Assembly (NCBI RefSeq): GCF_002813915.1
Contig: NZ_CP019335.1
Coordinates: forward strand, 3,827,777 to 3,891,776
Reading direction: 5' to 3'
Length of the DNA: 64,000 bases
Source of the DNA: Tenacibaculum sp. SZ-18
GTDB taxonomy: Bacteria; Bacteroidota; Bacteroidia; Flavobacteriales; Flavobacteriaceae
The stretch's first letter is position 1. Every line of letters starts with the position of its first letter. A program made the translations under genes and the position numbers. This document shows, in pieces, positions 9,152-18,469 of the stretch. A model generated the notes under the pieces. That model had not been told where the DNA came from and did not search any database. It saw nothing but the letters and a program-made list of their open reading frames with translations.

Positions 9152-10927
9152 TTAAATAGAATCGCCTCGCAATTTCCTAAACTTCTTTCTTGCATCCACG
9201 AGATAAATGCTCGAAGGGTAATCAAAAATTATTTTTTGATAGTATTCTTTTGCTTTTTCCGAATTGTTTAAATTATTAGCATACAATTCTGCCATTAAGT
9301 AATAAGCATCATCTGCCAAAATCCCTTCTTTATCTATGGCAATAATTGTGTTGTAATTTTCAATTGCTTGTGTAATTTGATTGGTTTTTGTGAATAATTC
9401 AGCCTGTTTGAATAAAGCTTCATCTTCTATTGGTTGACCTTTGTAGGTCACTAATATAGTTTTAAGAATTGAAAGTGACTCGTTATTCTTATTTTGAAAG
9501 GCTAGTAAATCTGCTTTGGCGTACTCTTGGAGTCCTGAAGGAATACTGTCCTTTGGTTGGTTATCTGAAATAACTAAAAATAAATCAGCAGCATCATTAG
9601 CAATTAGTTGATTCGCAGATCCTTTTAAAACTTTTAACTGCGCCTTTGACCATTTAAAATCATTTTTAAAATAGGATGTTTGAGCTACTTTATATCGAGC
9701 TAATTGACCTAATTCATGATTTTTTAATTGTGTTTGAACTTGAGAGTAATAAATTAAAGCTTTATTAAATAAGCTTTGATATACGTGAACATCCGCTAAC
9801 TTTAGTTTAACTCTTGCTTTCTGAAATTTACTGCGGGAGAATGGGAGTGCCTTTTCTAAAACTTTTTTAGCTTCTTCTGGTTTGTTTTTGGAAAAAGTTA
9901 AATAGTCTGCATAGGCAACCTGGATTGGAAAAGTATTGTTGTTAATTCCAAATTCTTTAAATACGGAATCAAATTTTTGTTCAACCTCGGGATCATTCTG
10001 CTTTACAGCTATCTGCAAATTCATCTGAATTGCATTGAATTTATCTCTTTGATAGTTTGTTTTCTCTATAGTAAAATCGAAACATTTTTTTGCTGTATCG
10101 TAATCTTTATTATCGAAAGCAATTTCTCCTAGCTGAAAAATACTTGCTAATCGATCATTATTTCTAGCATATAGTGCTTTGTTTTGAATTAAAGCTTTTC
10201 CATAGTCTTTTTGTTTTATGAATAACCATCGAAGTAAGTCGTTCCAAACGTCTTTAGGATTACTAACTGATTTTCGAAGCAATACTTTTTTGAAAAGTAT
10301 ATTATTTGGATCTTGATTATCGTCTGTTATATAACGAGCACAATTTCTCTTTACAACATTAATGTAGTTATCGTTTTTATCTAAATAATCCATGTAGGAG
10401 CTGAACATAAACTCGAAATCCCCCTTTTCACCATAAATTTGAGCAACTTCAAACTCGTAATTCGCATTCGGGTTATGAATTGCTGTTTCTTTATAGGCTT
10501 TAATGGCATATTCTAACTTATTATAATCTTTGAAAAGTCGAGCAATTGCACCTCCATAGCTTGGTTCTTTAGAAATTGATTTTACTGCTTTGGAATAAAG
10601 TTTCTCTGCTTCTTTTGTATTTTGATCTTTTTCATAGTTATACCCGAGTAATACATTCAAAAAAGTAAGATTTGGCCTTCTTTTAATTTTTTCTTCGAGT
10701 AGCTTCTTAGAAACTTCCAATTTATTTGTTTCTTGATAACAACTTATAAGCCTTTTTAGGTAAGTTGTATTGTACGGACTCCTTTTTACTAAGTCTTTAT
10801 AGTATTGTGTTGCTTTTTCGTATTCACCATTTCGAAAATAATTTTCGGCTAACGCGAAATTTCCCGATTGTGCTTGTACAAAAACGCTAAAAACCAGTAA
10901 AGTTAGGAATAGTATGCGATATCTCAT
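9152..10927 (-). CDS. TPR-repeat exported protein
   Basis: A 591-residue protein with a Sec signal (MRYRILFLTLLVFSVFVQAQ) and many tetratricopeptide repeats over its entire length. The first are AENYFRNGEYEKATQYYKDL and LGYNYEKDQNTKEAEKLYSK; the last are DDAYYLMAELYANNLNNSEK followed by AKEYYQKIIFDYPSS. The length and all-helical repeat architecture suit a periplasmic scaffold. The ATG one codon inside a TTG was taken as the start. The gene is upstream of DUF4286 in a probable operon. Confidence 0.85.
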   Translation of the reverse strand: MRYRILFLTLLVFSVFVQAQSGNFALAENYFRNGEYEKATQYYKDLVKRSPYNTTYLKRLISCYQETNKLEVSKKLLEEKIKRRPNLTFLNVLLGYNYEKDQNTKEAEKLYSKAVKSISKEPSYGGAIARLFKDYNKLEYAIKAYKETAIHNPNANYEFEVAQIYGEKGDFEFMFSSYMDYLDKNDNYINVVKRNCARYITDDNQDPNNILFKKVLLRKSVSNPKDVWNDLLRWLFIKQKDYGKALIQNKALYARNNDRLASIFQLGEIAFDNKDYDTAKKCFDFTIEKTNYQRDKFNAIQMNLQIAVKQNDPEVEQKFDSVFKEFGINNNTFPIQVAYADYLTFSKNKPEEAKKVLEKALPFSRSKFQKARVKLKLADVHVYQSLFNKALIYYSQVQTQLKNHELGQLARYKVAQTSYFKNDFKWSKAQLKVLKGSANQLIANDAADLFLVISDNQPKDSIPSGLQEYAKADLLAFQNKNNESLSILKTILVTYKGQPIEDEALFKQAELFTKTNQITQAIENYNTIIAIDKEGILADDAYYLMAELYANNLNNSEKAKEYYQKIIFDYPSSIYLVDARKKFRKLRGDSI

Positions 10928-11001
10928 CAATCAAAAATAAGGAAGAAAAATGTTAAATTTTAACTAAAAGTGATGGTTTTTTTTAAAGTAAGTGTAATGT
11001 T

Positions 11002-11020
11002 TTGGCACGGAATTTGTCTT
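11002..11020 (+). promoter_or_regulatory. sigma-54-like -24/-12 promoter of the 47-residue gene
   Basis: The sequence TTGGCACGGAATTTGTCTT matches the sigma-54 consensus TTGGCACG-N4-TTGC except that the -12 dinucleotide is GT rather than GC. The GG and the GT are separated by exactly 10 nt, the required spacing. Expected initiation would be about 12 nt downstream, leaving a 20-nt leader before the ATG at 11048. Confidence 0.45.
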
Positions 11021-11047
11021 ATGGATAGAAACTAATACAAATTTATT

Positions 11048-11191
11048 ATGAAAAACGTAACAAAACAATACGAACAGTCGAATAGAAAAGCAAAGGAATT
11101 TATGAAGAACGGACAAATAACTCAATATTTTGAAGCTTTGCTTGAAATGAATAAATATAAAAGATTAATGATGGCGATTGCTGCCAATTAA
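11048..11191 (+). CDS. 47-residue small protein, conserved-looking, unknown function
   Basis: An uninterrupted small gene translating to a highly charged helical peptide: MKNVTKQYEQSNRKAKEFM at the start, then NGQITQYFEALLEMNKYKRL and a short hydrophobic end MMAIAAN. It has an ATG, a plausible leader and a sigma-54-like promoter just upstream. It is the only plus-strand gene in an otherwise minus-strand region. I believe similar short proteins occur in Flavobacteriaceae but cannot confirm this here. A regulatory or membrane-peripheral role is only a guess. Confidence 0.55.
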   Translation: MKNVTKQYEQSNRKAKEFMKNGQITQYFEALLEMNKYKRLMMAIAAN

Positions 11192-11214
11192 TAAATACAT
11201 TGTTTGAAGAAATC

Positions 11215-11243
11215 CAGTAACCAGCGGCGCGCACTGATTACTG
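11215..11243. terminator. stem-loop with GC-rich loop
   Basis: CAGTAA-c-CAG pairs with CTG-a-TTACTG across the loop CGGCGCGCA, giving 9 pairs with one mismatch. It lies 23 nt after the 47-residue gene and just beyond the end of serS on the other strand. There is no strong T-run, so it may be a transcript-end structure rather than a classic terminator. The GC-rich loop stands out in this AT-rich sequence. Confidence 0.35.
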
Positions 11244-11257
11244 ACTTCTAAATAACT

Positions 11258-12532
11258 TTAATTAATAATATCAAATCCACAGTAAGGAACTAATACTTCT
11301 GGTATTCTAATTCCTTCTTCTGTTTGATAATTTTCTATAATTCCTGCTAGTACACGAGGTAAAGCTAATGAGCTTCCATTTAAAGTGTGTGCTAATTGAT
11401 TTTTTCCTTCACTATTTTTAAAACGTAATTTTAAGCGATTTGCTTGAAACGTTTCAAAATTTGATGCAGAACTAATTTCTAACCATCTTTCTTGTGCTGT
11501 TGAATACAATTCAAAGTCAAAAGTTAAGGCTGAAGTAAATCCTGTGTCTCCTCCACATAAACGTAAAATACGATATGGTAACTTTAATTCTCTTAGAATT
11601 ACCTTAATATGTTCCACCATACCATTTAATGCTTCGTAAGAATTATCAGGATGTTCAACACGAACAATTTCAACTTTATCGAATTGGTGTAAACGATTTA
11701 AACCGCGAACATGTGCTCCATAACTTCCTGCTTCTCTCCTAAAACATGGAGTATATCCCGTTAAAGCTATAGGAAGTTCGTTAGCTTTTAATAATTCACC
11801 ACGAAACATATTGGTAACAGGAACTTCGGCTGTAGGAATTAAATATAAATTATCACCTGTAACATGGTACATTTGACCTTCTTTATCAGGAAGTTGTCCA
11901 GTTCCAAAGCCAGACGCTTCATTTACTAAATGAGGTACTTGAACTTCTTTATAACCGGCAGCGGTGTTTTTATCCAAGAAATAATTGATTAATGCGCGTT
12001 GTAAACGTGCTCCCTTTCCTTTGTAAACAGGAAAGCCAGCACCACTAATTTTTGCGCCTAAATCAAAGTCAATTATATCATATTTTTTCACTAATTCCCA
12101 ATGAGGTAAAGCTTTGTCTCCTAAATTAGGAATTACTCCTTCGCTAAAAACAACCTCATTATCTTCCTCGCTTATACCTTTAGGAACAGAACTATGAGGA
12201 ACATTTGGAATCTGGTATAATAGTTCTTTTAATTTTTCAGAAAAAGTATTTAATTTTTCAGTCAAAGCTTTTGATTTATCCTTTAACTGTCCTGTTTTTT
12301 CTTTTAAGATATTTGCTTTTTGAACCTCGCCAGACTTAAATAAACCTCCAATTTCCTTGGACAATTTATTCGATTCAGCAAGTGTTTCATCTAATGAAAC
12401 TTGAGTAGCTCTTCGCGTTTCATCGGCTTCTAATACTTGGTCAAGAATTGCCTCGGCGTTCGCAAAATTTCTTTTTGCCAATCCGTCCAAAACAGTTTGT
12501 TTGTTTTCTCGAATAAATTGAACTTGTAACAT
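11258..12532 (-). CDS. serS: serine--tRNA ligase
   Basis: SerRS charges tRNA-Ser with serine through a seryl-adenylate. The 424-residue product has the N-terminal antiparallel coiled-coil arm (about 30-105) that grips the long variable arm of tRNA-Ser, and the class II catalytic core. TAEVPVTNMF binds serine. Motif 2 reads PCFRREAGSYGAHVRGLNR, and motif 3 is LNGSSLALPRVLAGIIENYQ. The length is normal. A -7 box TATCTTTG lies upstream and the start is ATG. Confidence 0.98.
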   Translation of the reverse strand: MLQVQFIRENKQTVLDGLAKRNFANAEAILDQVLEADETRRATQVSLDETLAESNKLSKEIGGLFKSGEVQKANILKEKTGQLKDKSKALTEKLNTFSEKLKELLYQIPNVPHSSVPKGISEEDNEVVFSEGVIPNLGDKALPHWELVKKYDIIDFDLGAKISGAGFPVYKGKGARLQRALINYFLDKNTAAGYKEVQVPHLVNEASGFGTGQLPDKEGQMYHVTGDNLYLIPTAEVPVTNMFRGELLKANELPIALTGYTPCFRREAGSYGAHVRGLNRLHQFDKVEIVRVEHPDNSYEALNGMVEHIKVILRELKLPYRILRLCGGDTGFTSALTFDFELYSTAQERWLEISSASNFETFQANRLKLRFKNSEGKNQLAHTLNGSSLALPRVLAGIIENYQTEEGIRIPEVLVPYCGFDIIN

Positions 12533-12554
12533 GATGTTTAAAAAATTTAAGCGA

Positions 12555-12585
12555 CAAAGATAAAAGAAGCGCTACATTTAAACAA
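12555..12585 (-). promoter_or_regulatory. promoter of serS
   Basis: On the minus strand there is TTG, then 20 nt, then TATCTTTG, close to the Bacteroidota sigma-A consensus TTG-N19-TAnnTTTG. The box ends 22 nt before the serS ATG. Confidence 0.5.
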
Positions 12586-12592
12586 CGAGTCA

Positions 12593-13525
12593 TTACATAT
12601 TATTCTGAATGTATTGTAAAGATGCTATTTTATCTTGCTTTAATTGAGATGTAAGTTTTTCTAGAGACTCAAACTTTTCTTCTTCTCTTAAGAAATAAAG
12701 CAACTCTATTTCAATTGATTTACCGTATATATTTTCATTAAAATTAAAGTAATTTACCTCTATAGTTTGATTATTGCCATCCACCGTTGGACGATTACCG
12801 ATATTCATCATTCCAAAAACTCTTTTGTTATGAATAATTGATTGTATGATATATACTCCTGATTTTGGTATCAATTTATAGTTCTCCTTTACTTGTATGT
12901 TTGCCGTAGGAAACCCAATTTTTTTTCCAATTTTTTTTCCGTCGACCACGGTTCCTTTAATTGTAAAATTATACCCCAAATAGTTGTTTGCAGTTTTAAG
13001 AGACCCTTCTTTTAAAGCTTTTCGAATTTTTGTTGAACTTACTGAAACGGAGTCTATATCTTGAGCAGGAATTTCTTGAACTTCAAAATTAAACATATGA
13101 GAATATTCTGTTAGTTGCTCAATGTTTCCTTCACGATTTTTCCCGAAGTGATGATCATAGCCAATTATTAATTTTGATACTCTTAATTGATTAACTAAAA
13201 TATCTCTTACAAATTCCATTGCTGAAAGACGAGAGAACTCTTTACTGAACGGATGAATAATCAAATAGTCTAATCCTGTTTTTTCTAGAAGATCGATTCT
13301 TTCATTAATTGTATTAATAAGTTCGATGGAAACATCCTTTTGTAAAACCATTCTAGGATGAGGAAAAAAAGTTAATAAAGCGGATTTTTTACTGTTTTCA
13401 GCGGCTTGTTTTACCAGATCCTTTACGATTTTCTGGTGACCGATATGTACACCATCAAATGTGCCGATTGTAACATAAGTTTCCTGAGTTGGTATAAAAT
13501 CAAAAATTGAATGGACTGTCTCCAA
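12593..13525 (-). CDS. ribF: bifunctional riboflavin kinase / FAD synthetase
   Basis: RibF phosphorylates riboflavin to FMN and adenylates FMN to FAD. The N-terminal nucleotidyltransferase domain shows TIGTFDGVHIGHQKIV (HxGH motif), IIGYDHHFGKNREG and the SSTKIRKAL segment. The C-terminal kinase domain shows KKIGFPTAN (the flavin-kinase PTAN motif) and GVYI, GNRPTVDG and EIELLYFLREEEKF. At 310 residues the length is normal. The only in-frame start compatible with the conserved N-terminus is TTG, directly preceded by an in-frame stop a few codons upstream. Confidence 0.95.
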   Translation of the reverse strand: METVHSIFDFIPTQETYVTIGTFDGVHIGHQKIVKDLVKQAAENSKKSALLTFFPHPRMVLQKDVSIELINTINERIDLLEKTGLDYLIIHPFSKEFSRLSAMEFVRDILVNQLRVSKLIIGYDHHFGKNREGNIEQLTEYSHMFNFEVQEIPAQDIDSVSVSSTKIRKALKEGSLKTANNYLGYNFTIKGTVVDGKKIGKKIGFPTANIQVKENYKLIPKSGVYIIQSIIHNKRVFGMMNIGNRPTVDGNNQTIEVNYFNFNENIYGKSIEIELLYFLREEEKFESLEKLTSQLKQDKIASLQYIQNNM

Positions 13526-13707
13526 ATTAAATTAAATTTTAGACAAATTTACAAGTTCTAAAATCAAAATTTAATTTTCATTAAGAAAATGTCATAATCA
13601 CAAAAAAACTGTCGGTTTAATGTGTGAATAGTAATAAAAACAAACAAAATATTTTATGAATAAAAAAAAATTGTATTTTGCGATATAGTTAACAAATTAT
13701 TTACATT

Positions 13708-16557
13708 ATGATAAAAAAGTTATTATTGGCTGCGTTTACAGTGTTTTGTAGCTCCTATATGATGGGACAAACTACTGTTACCGGAACAGTAAACGATGCG
13801 ACACTTGGCGGCCCTTTGCCTGGAGCCGACATTAAAGTTTCTAGAAAAGCTGTAGGAACTAACACAGACTTTGACGGAAAATTCACATTAACTGTTACAG
13901 ATACTCCTCCATTTATGTTAGAAATTTCTTCTTTAGGGTATCAAACTGTAACTGTTGAGATTACGAAGAACAATCAGGTTGTTGAAGTATCGCTGAAAGA
14001 GAATGCAACAGCGTTAGATGAAGTAGTAATTTCGGCTTCTAGAACTCCTGAACGTGTTATGGAATCTCCAGTAACAATTGAAAGGTTTGATTCTAGAGCA
14101 ATCAAAAATACATCTGCACCATCTTTCTATGATGGATTGGAAAATTTGAAAGGAGTAGATATCAACACTAACAGTTTAACGTTTAAGTCAGTAAACACAA
14201 GAGGTTTCGCTACTTTTGCTAACACGCGTTTTATGCAGTTAGTTGATGGTATGGATAATTCATCGCCAGCTTTAAATTTCGCTTTAGGAAACTTATTAGG
14301 TTTGTCTGAATTAGATGTGAAAAGCGTTGAATTATTACCGGGAGCATCGTCTGCTTTATACGGAGCAAATGCTTTTAACGGTATTATGTTCATGAGAAGT
14401 AAGAGTCCTTTTGATGATCAAGGAGTTAGTTTTGTTTTCAAAACAGGTTTAACTCAGCAAGAAGCTGCTGGGAGCAATGAGTTTTATGATACAAGTATTC
14501 GCTTAGCACATACATTTGACGATTATTTTGCTGCAAAAGCAACATTATCATATTTAAAAGGTACTGAATGGTATGCTACTGATGATAGAAATACTTTTAA
14601 TGGAGAATACGTAGCTGGTGATAGAGATTCAGATATAAATTATGATGGATTGAACATCTATGGTGACGAAGTATCAACAAATATTAGAGGTGTTGCACAG
14701 GTATTAGAAAGTTTGGGAGTTGTTCCAGCAGGTGCATCAGCTTTAATTCCAAGTGTAAATGTAAGTAGAAACGGTTACCAAGAAAGAGATTTAATGGATT
14801 ATGATGCAAGAAGTATGAAATTTGGTGCTTCATTACATTATCGACCATGGGGAAATGATCGTCTTGAAATTATTTGGAACTCTAAGTTCGGAAGGGGTAA
14901 TACTATTTATCAAGGAGCGAACCGTTACTATATTAAAGATTTCTTCATGGAGCAGCACAAGTTAGAGTTCAGAGGTAAATATTTCTTTGTGAGAGGATAT
15001 TTAACAGCTGAAGATGCTGGAAACTCATATGATTCAAGATTTACTGGGATTAATATAAACAGAGCATGGAAAGATGATAACACTTGGTTTGGCGAGTATG
15101 TTGGTGGTTATTTAGGTGCAATTTTGAATGGTGCAACGGATGATGTGGCTCACCAGGTTGGACGAACTACAGCACAACAAGGAGCTCTAGTTCCAGGAAC
15201 GGCAGCCTTTCAAAATACATTGGAGCAAGTTATATCTAATCCTGACCTAGCTAGAGGATCAAAATTTCAAGACCAGTCTCAGATACGACACGTTGATGCT
15301 AATTTGAACTTAAGCCCTTACATTAACTTTGCAGAATTTCAGGTTGGAGGTTCTTACAGAGAATACTCATTAAGATCAAGAGGTACAATTTATACTGATT
15401 TTGATGGTCCAATTAACTACGACGAATATGGACTATATACCCAAATGCAAAAGAAATTCATGGATGATAGATTAAAGTTCACTGGTTCTGTTAGATACGA
15501 TAAGGCTCAAAATTTTGATGGTAATTTTTCTCCTCGTGTTTCTTTAGCTTATGCTGCTGGAGAAGAAAAGAATCATAACTTCAGAGCATCTTTTCAGACA
15601 GGTTTTAGAAATCCAACAACACAAGATCAATATATCGGTCTAGATATTGGTAGGGCGTTTTTAGTAGGTTCGGCAGCTGATAATTTAGATAGATACAATA
15701 CACCTTCGATTACCCTAAGTGGTAATGGTGCTGCTATTGCAGGTGTACCTGCAATCTCTTTATCAGGAAGAAGTGCATACGAAAACTCATTCTCATCAAG
15801 TTCGGTACAAGATTTTGTTAATGGTAATGCTGCTGCACCAGTTAAGGCTGATGTAGGTTTGGTTAAACCAGAAAAAGTTACTGCGTTTGAAGTCGGGTAT
15901 AGGAGTGCAATTCCTACTGGAGAAAATAAGTTGAGCGTCGACTTAAGTGTTTATTATAATCAATATGAGGATTTTATAGCAAATGAGGTTGTAATTGCTC
16001 CATTATACGGACAAGCTGATTTATCTGATACAGCTCCTATTGGTCCTGGTGGAACTGCTGTTCCTGTTGCACTTGCAGCGCTAGGAAATGGTGATTTTAC
16101 AACATTTAATGCGTATACAAATTCTAGCGCGGACATTAGCTCATATGGAACAACTATTGGTTTAACTACCAAAGTTTTCAATGGTTTTAACGTTGGGTTA
16201 AATTATACTTGGTCTAAGTTTGACTTTGATCAGTCATCTGATCCTGATTTTGAAGCTGGTTTTAATACACCAGAGCATAAAGTTAAGTTCCAATTTGGAC
16301 ACACGAATATTTTTGACAATTTTGGGTTTAACTTAAATGTAAGATGGCAGGATGAGTATTATTGGGAGTCTACTTTCCATGATGCTAATATTGACGCACG
16401 AACAGTAATTGATGCACAAATGAATTATAAGATACCTTCGCTTAAATCAATCATTAAAGTTGGAGGAGCTAATTTGACGGGACAAGAGTACTTCAGTGCA
16501 CCGGGAGTTGGTGCAATAGGTTCTCAATACTATATCTCTTGGACAATTAATAACTAG
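13708..16557 (+). CDS. TonB-dependent outer-membrane receptor with carboxypeptidase-like N-terminal domain
   Basis: A 949-residue outer-membrane transporter energised by TonB-ExbBD. It has a Sec signal (MIKKLLLAAFTVFCSSYMMG) and a CarboxypepD_reg-like domain (about 22-105; VTGTVNDATLGGPLPGADIK). A plug domain (about 118-235; SRTPERVMES, LLPGASSALYGANAFNGIM) and a long beta-barrel ending YYISWTINN follow. The final strand ends in an aromatic-rich tail rather than a T9SS domain. The downstream SGNH-hydrolase lipoprotein starts 3 nt after the stop, so the pair is an operon; the lipoprotein probably delivers or processes the substrate, possibly a lipid or acylated compound. The substrate is not known. 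Confidence 0.9.
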   Translation: MIKKLLLAAFTVFCSSYMMGQTTVTGTVNDATLGGPLPGADIKVSRKAVGTNTDFDGKFTLTVTDTPPFMLEISSLGYQTVTVEITKNNQVVEVSLKENATALDEVVISASRTPERVMESPVTIERFDSRAIKNTSAPSFYDGLENLKGVDINTNSLTFKSVNTRGFATFANTRFMQLVDGMDNSSPALNFALGNLLGLSELDVKSVELLPGASSALYGANAFNGIMFMRSKSPFDDQGVSFVFKTGLTQQEAAGSNEFYDTSIRLAHTFDDYFAAKATLSYLKGTEWYATDDRNTFNGEYVAGDRDSDINYDGLNIYGDEVSTNIRGVAQVLESLGVVPAGASALIPSVNVSRNGYQERDLMDYDARSMKFGASLHYRPWGNDRLEIIWNSKFGRGNTIYQGANRYYIKDFFMEQHKLEFRGKYFFVRGYLTAEDAGNSYDSRFTGININRAWKDDNTWFGEYVGGYLGAILNGATDDVAHQVGRTTAQQGALVPGTAAFQNTLEQVISNPDLARGSKFQDQSQIRHVDANLNLSPYINFAEFQVGGSYREYSLRSRGTIYTDFDGPINYDEYGLYTQMQKKFMDDRLKFTGSVRYDKAQNFDGNFSPRVSLAYAAGEEKNHNFRASFQTGFRNPTTQDQYIGLDIGRAFLVGSAADNLDRYNTPSITLSGNGAAIAGVPAISLSGRSAYENSFSSSSVQDFVNGNAAAPVKADVGLVKPEKVTAFEVGYRSAIPTGENKLSVDLSVYYNQYEDFIANEVVIAPLYGQADLSDTAPIGPGGTAVPVALAALGNGDFTTFNAYTNSSADISSYGTTIGLTTKVFNGFNVGLNYTWSKFDFDQSSDPDFEAGFNTPEHKVKFQFGHTNIFDNFGFNLNVRWQDEYYWESTFHDANIDARTVIDAQMNYKIPSLKSIIKVGGANLTGQEYFSAPGVGAIGSQYYISWTINN

Positions 16558-16560
16558 AAT

Positions 16561-18132
16561 ATGAAAAAAATTAAACTAAAATATAGTTGGTTACCAATTG
16601 TTTTATTTGGTCTAACTGCTTGTGATATTAACAATGATTTAGAGCCGATTCCTGATGTTGAAACGCCAGAAATTGCGGCAGATGCAAATGGATTAGATTT
16701 GTCTAATTACATAGCAATTGGTGCTTCTTTTAGTGCAGGTTTTACAGATAATGCACTTTTTATTGAGGCTCAAAAGTTTTCTTTCCCAAACATAATTAGT
16801 GAAAAGTTTGCTTTAGCGGGTGGAGGAGATTTTGTTCAGCCATTGATGAATGATAATATTGGTGGTTTATTACTTCAAGGTACTGTAATAAGCGCTCCTA
16901 GGTTATTTTTTAATGGTGCAGGGCCAGCTACATTGGATGCTGTTCCAACGACAGAGGTTACATCAAAATTACCAAGTAACATGAATAATTATGGTATTCC
17001 AGGTGCAAAAAGTTATCATTTTCTTGCACCAGGTTATGGTAGTGTAAATGGTGTTCCCCTTGGATTATCAAATCCTTATTATGCTCGTTTCTCTTCTAGT
17101 GAAACAGCAACAGCTTTACAAGATGTCATTTCAAACTCTCCTACTTTTTTTACTATATCTGAAATAGGAGGAAATGATGTTTTAGGTTACGCAATTAGTG
17201 GTGGTTCAGGTGTTGATCAGACAGGTAATCCTGATGTAACTACCTATGGATCAACGGATATAACAGACCCAACTGCTTTTACTGGTATTTTAACACAAAT
17301 GGTAGATGCATTAACTTCTAATGGAGCTAAAGGTGTATTAGGTAATATACCATATATCACTTCATTATCTTATTTCACTACTGTTCCTTATAATCCTGTT
17401 CCTTTAGATGCAGCTACAGCTGGCGTTGTAAATCAGGCTTACACACCTTATAATCAAGGATTACAAGGTGTTTTGGATGCTAAGAATGCTGGTTTATTAC
17501 CGGCTGCGGTAATTGCAATACTTGACGCTGCAGGATTTGATCAAGATGAGGTAGATAGACGCCAAATAAGTTTTGAGGCAGGATCAAGTAATGCAGTTGT
17601 AATACTTGATGAGGATCTAACAGATTTAACATTTATTGACCCTAATTTGGTTAGTATGAGACAGACTACCGACGAAGATTTATTAGTTCTTACGAGTTCT
17701 TCGTTTATTGGAACTTTAGCTAACCCGTCAGACCCAACTAGTGTAAATGGAGTTGCCGTTCCTTTAGAAGATAAGTATGTTTTGACTCCTGAGGAGCAAA
17801 ATAATATTAAAGTTGCGACTGATGCGTATAATGTAACAATTAAGTCGGTTGCTGACGCTAATGGTCTAGGTTTTGTAGATTTCAACGCTATTTTAGCGCA
17901 GGCTGCTTCTTCAGGTTTGACTTTTGGAGACTACACAATGACTACTGACTTAGTATTCGGTGGTTTGGTGAGTTTGGATGGTGTTCATTTAACAGCAAGA
18001 GGTTATGGATTAATGGCTAATGAATTCCTTTTAGCCACTGATAGAGCATATGGAAGTAATTTTGGTGAGGCTACGAATGGATTATCGGATGCTAGTGAAT
18101 TACCTACAAATTTTTCGCCAAATTTAAGATAA
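16561..18132 (+). CDS. SGNH/GDSL-hydrolase-like lipoprotein
   Basis: A 523-residue protein with a lipobox (GLTAC, lipidated Cys21) and the four SGNH blocks. Block I reads IGASFSAGF with the presumed nucleophile Ser56 (GAS in place of GDS). Block II glycine sits in NYGIPGAKSY, block III is GGNDVLGY (N205) and block V is DGVHLTARGYG (D473, H476). The SGNH family hydrolyses esters. The Asp-to-Ala change beside the Ser does not remove a catalytic residue, since the catalytic Asp is in block V. Acting with the upstream TonB receptor on the outer membrane, it may bind or deacylate the imported ligand. Confidence 0.8.
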   Translation: MKKIKLKYSWLPIVLFGLTACDINNDLEPIPDVETPEIAADANGLDLSNYIAIGASFSAGFTDNALFIEAQKFSFPNIISEKFALAGGGDFVQPLMNDNIGGLLLQGTVISAPRLFFNGAGPATLDAVPTTEVTSKLPSNMNNYGIPGAKSYHFLAPGYGSVNGVPLGLSNPYYARFSSSETATALQDVISNSPTFFTISEIGGNDVLGYAISGGSGVDQTGNPDVTTYGSTDITDPTAFTGILTQMVDALTSNGAKGVLGNIPYITSLSYFTTVPYNPVPLDAATAGVVNQAYTPYNQGLQGVLDAKNAGLLPAAVIAILDAAGFDQDEVDRRQISFEAGSSNAVVILDEDLTDLTFIDPNLVSMRQTTDEDLLVLTSSSFIGTLANPSDPTSVNGVAVPLEDKYVLTPEEQNNIKVATDAYNVTIKSVADANGLGFVDFNAILAQAASSGLTFGDYTMTTDLVFGGLVSLDGVHLTARGYGLMANEFLLATDRAYGSNFGEATNGLSDASELPTNFSPNLR

Positions 18133-18154
18133 TTTATAGATATCATAAAGTTTT

Positions 18155-18183
18155 AAAAGGTTGAGATTTTCTCAACCTTTTTT
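18155..18183. terminator. bidirectional terminator
   Basis: A perfect 12-bp stem (AAAAGGTTGAGA with TCTCAACCTTTT, 3-nt apparent loop) is followed by T residues on the plus strand and by an A/T tract on the other side. It ends the receptor-lipoprotein operon and overlaps the stop codon of the convergent small membrane protein gene. Confidence 0.85.
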
Positions 18184-18390
18184 ATTTTCATCAGGTTTTA
18201 TAATATACTTTTTATACTTGCCATTTCGATATCTGTGATATATAAAGATTGGCATTAGTATGAACGACATATATAGCACACCTAATCCCATAACTATTTT
18301 AGCTTGTTCGTGTTGCGTATTTAATAAATACACACCTGTTGCCATCCAAACTAAGAAAATAACGAACAGTATTTTAATTAGTGTTTTCAT
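18172..18390 (-). CDS. small membrane protein, unknown function
   Basis: A 72-residue product with two hydrophobic helices (about 5-24 and 32-50) and a basic C-terminal tail (YHRYRNGKYKKYIIKPDENK), predicted to be an inner-membrane hairpin with the tail in the cytoplasm. No family is recognised. It is convergent with the SGNH lipoprotein gene and separated from glyS by a terminator. Confidence 0.55.
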   Translation of the reverse strand: MKTLIKILFVIFLVWMATGVYLLNTQHEQAKIVMGLGVLYMSFILMPIFIYHRYRNGKYKKYIIKPDENKKG

Positions 18391-18415
18391 TTGTTTGTGT
18401 TTCGTACAAAAATAA

Positions 18416-18446
18416 AAATCCTGTTAATATATTAATAACAGGATTT
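18416..18446 (-). terminator. terminator of glyS
   Basis: An 11-bp perfect stem (AAATCCTGTTA with TAACAGGATTT) is followed on the minus strand by TTTATTTTTG. It lies just downstream of the glyS stop. Confidence 0.75.
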
Positions 18447-18469
18447 ATAAGTTTATTTAAAAGAGAAAT

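Noticed and set aside
9133..9225. Longer N-terminus for the DUF4286 protein
   Set aside because: It overlaps the end of the upstream TPR gene and precedes the conserved MYIYNV start.
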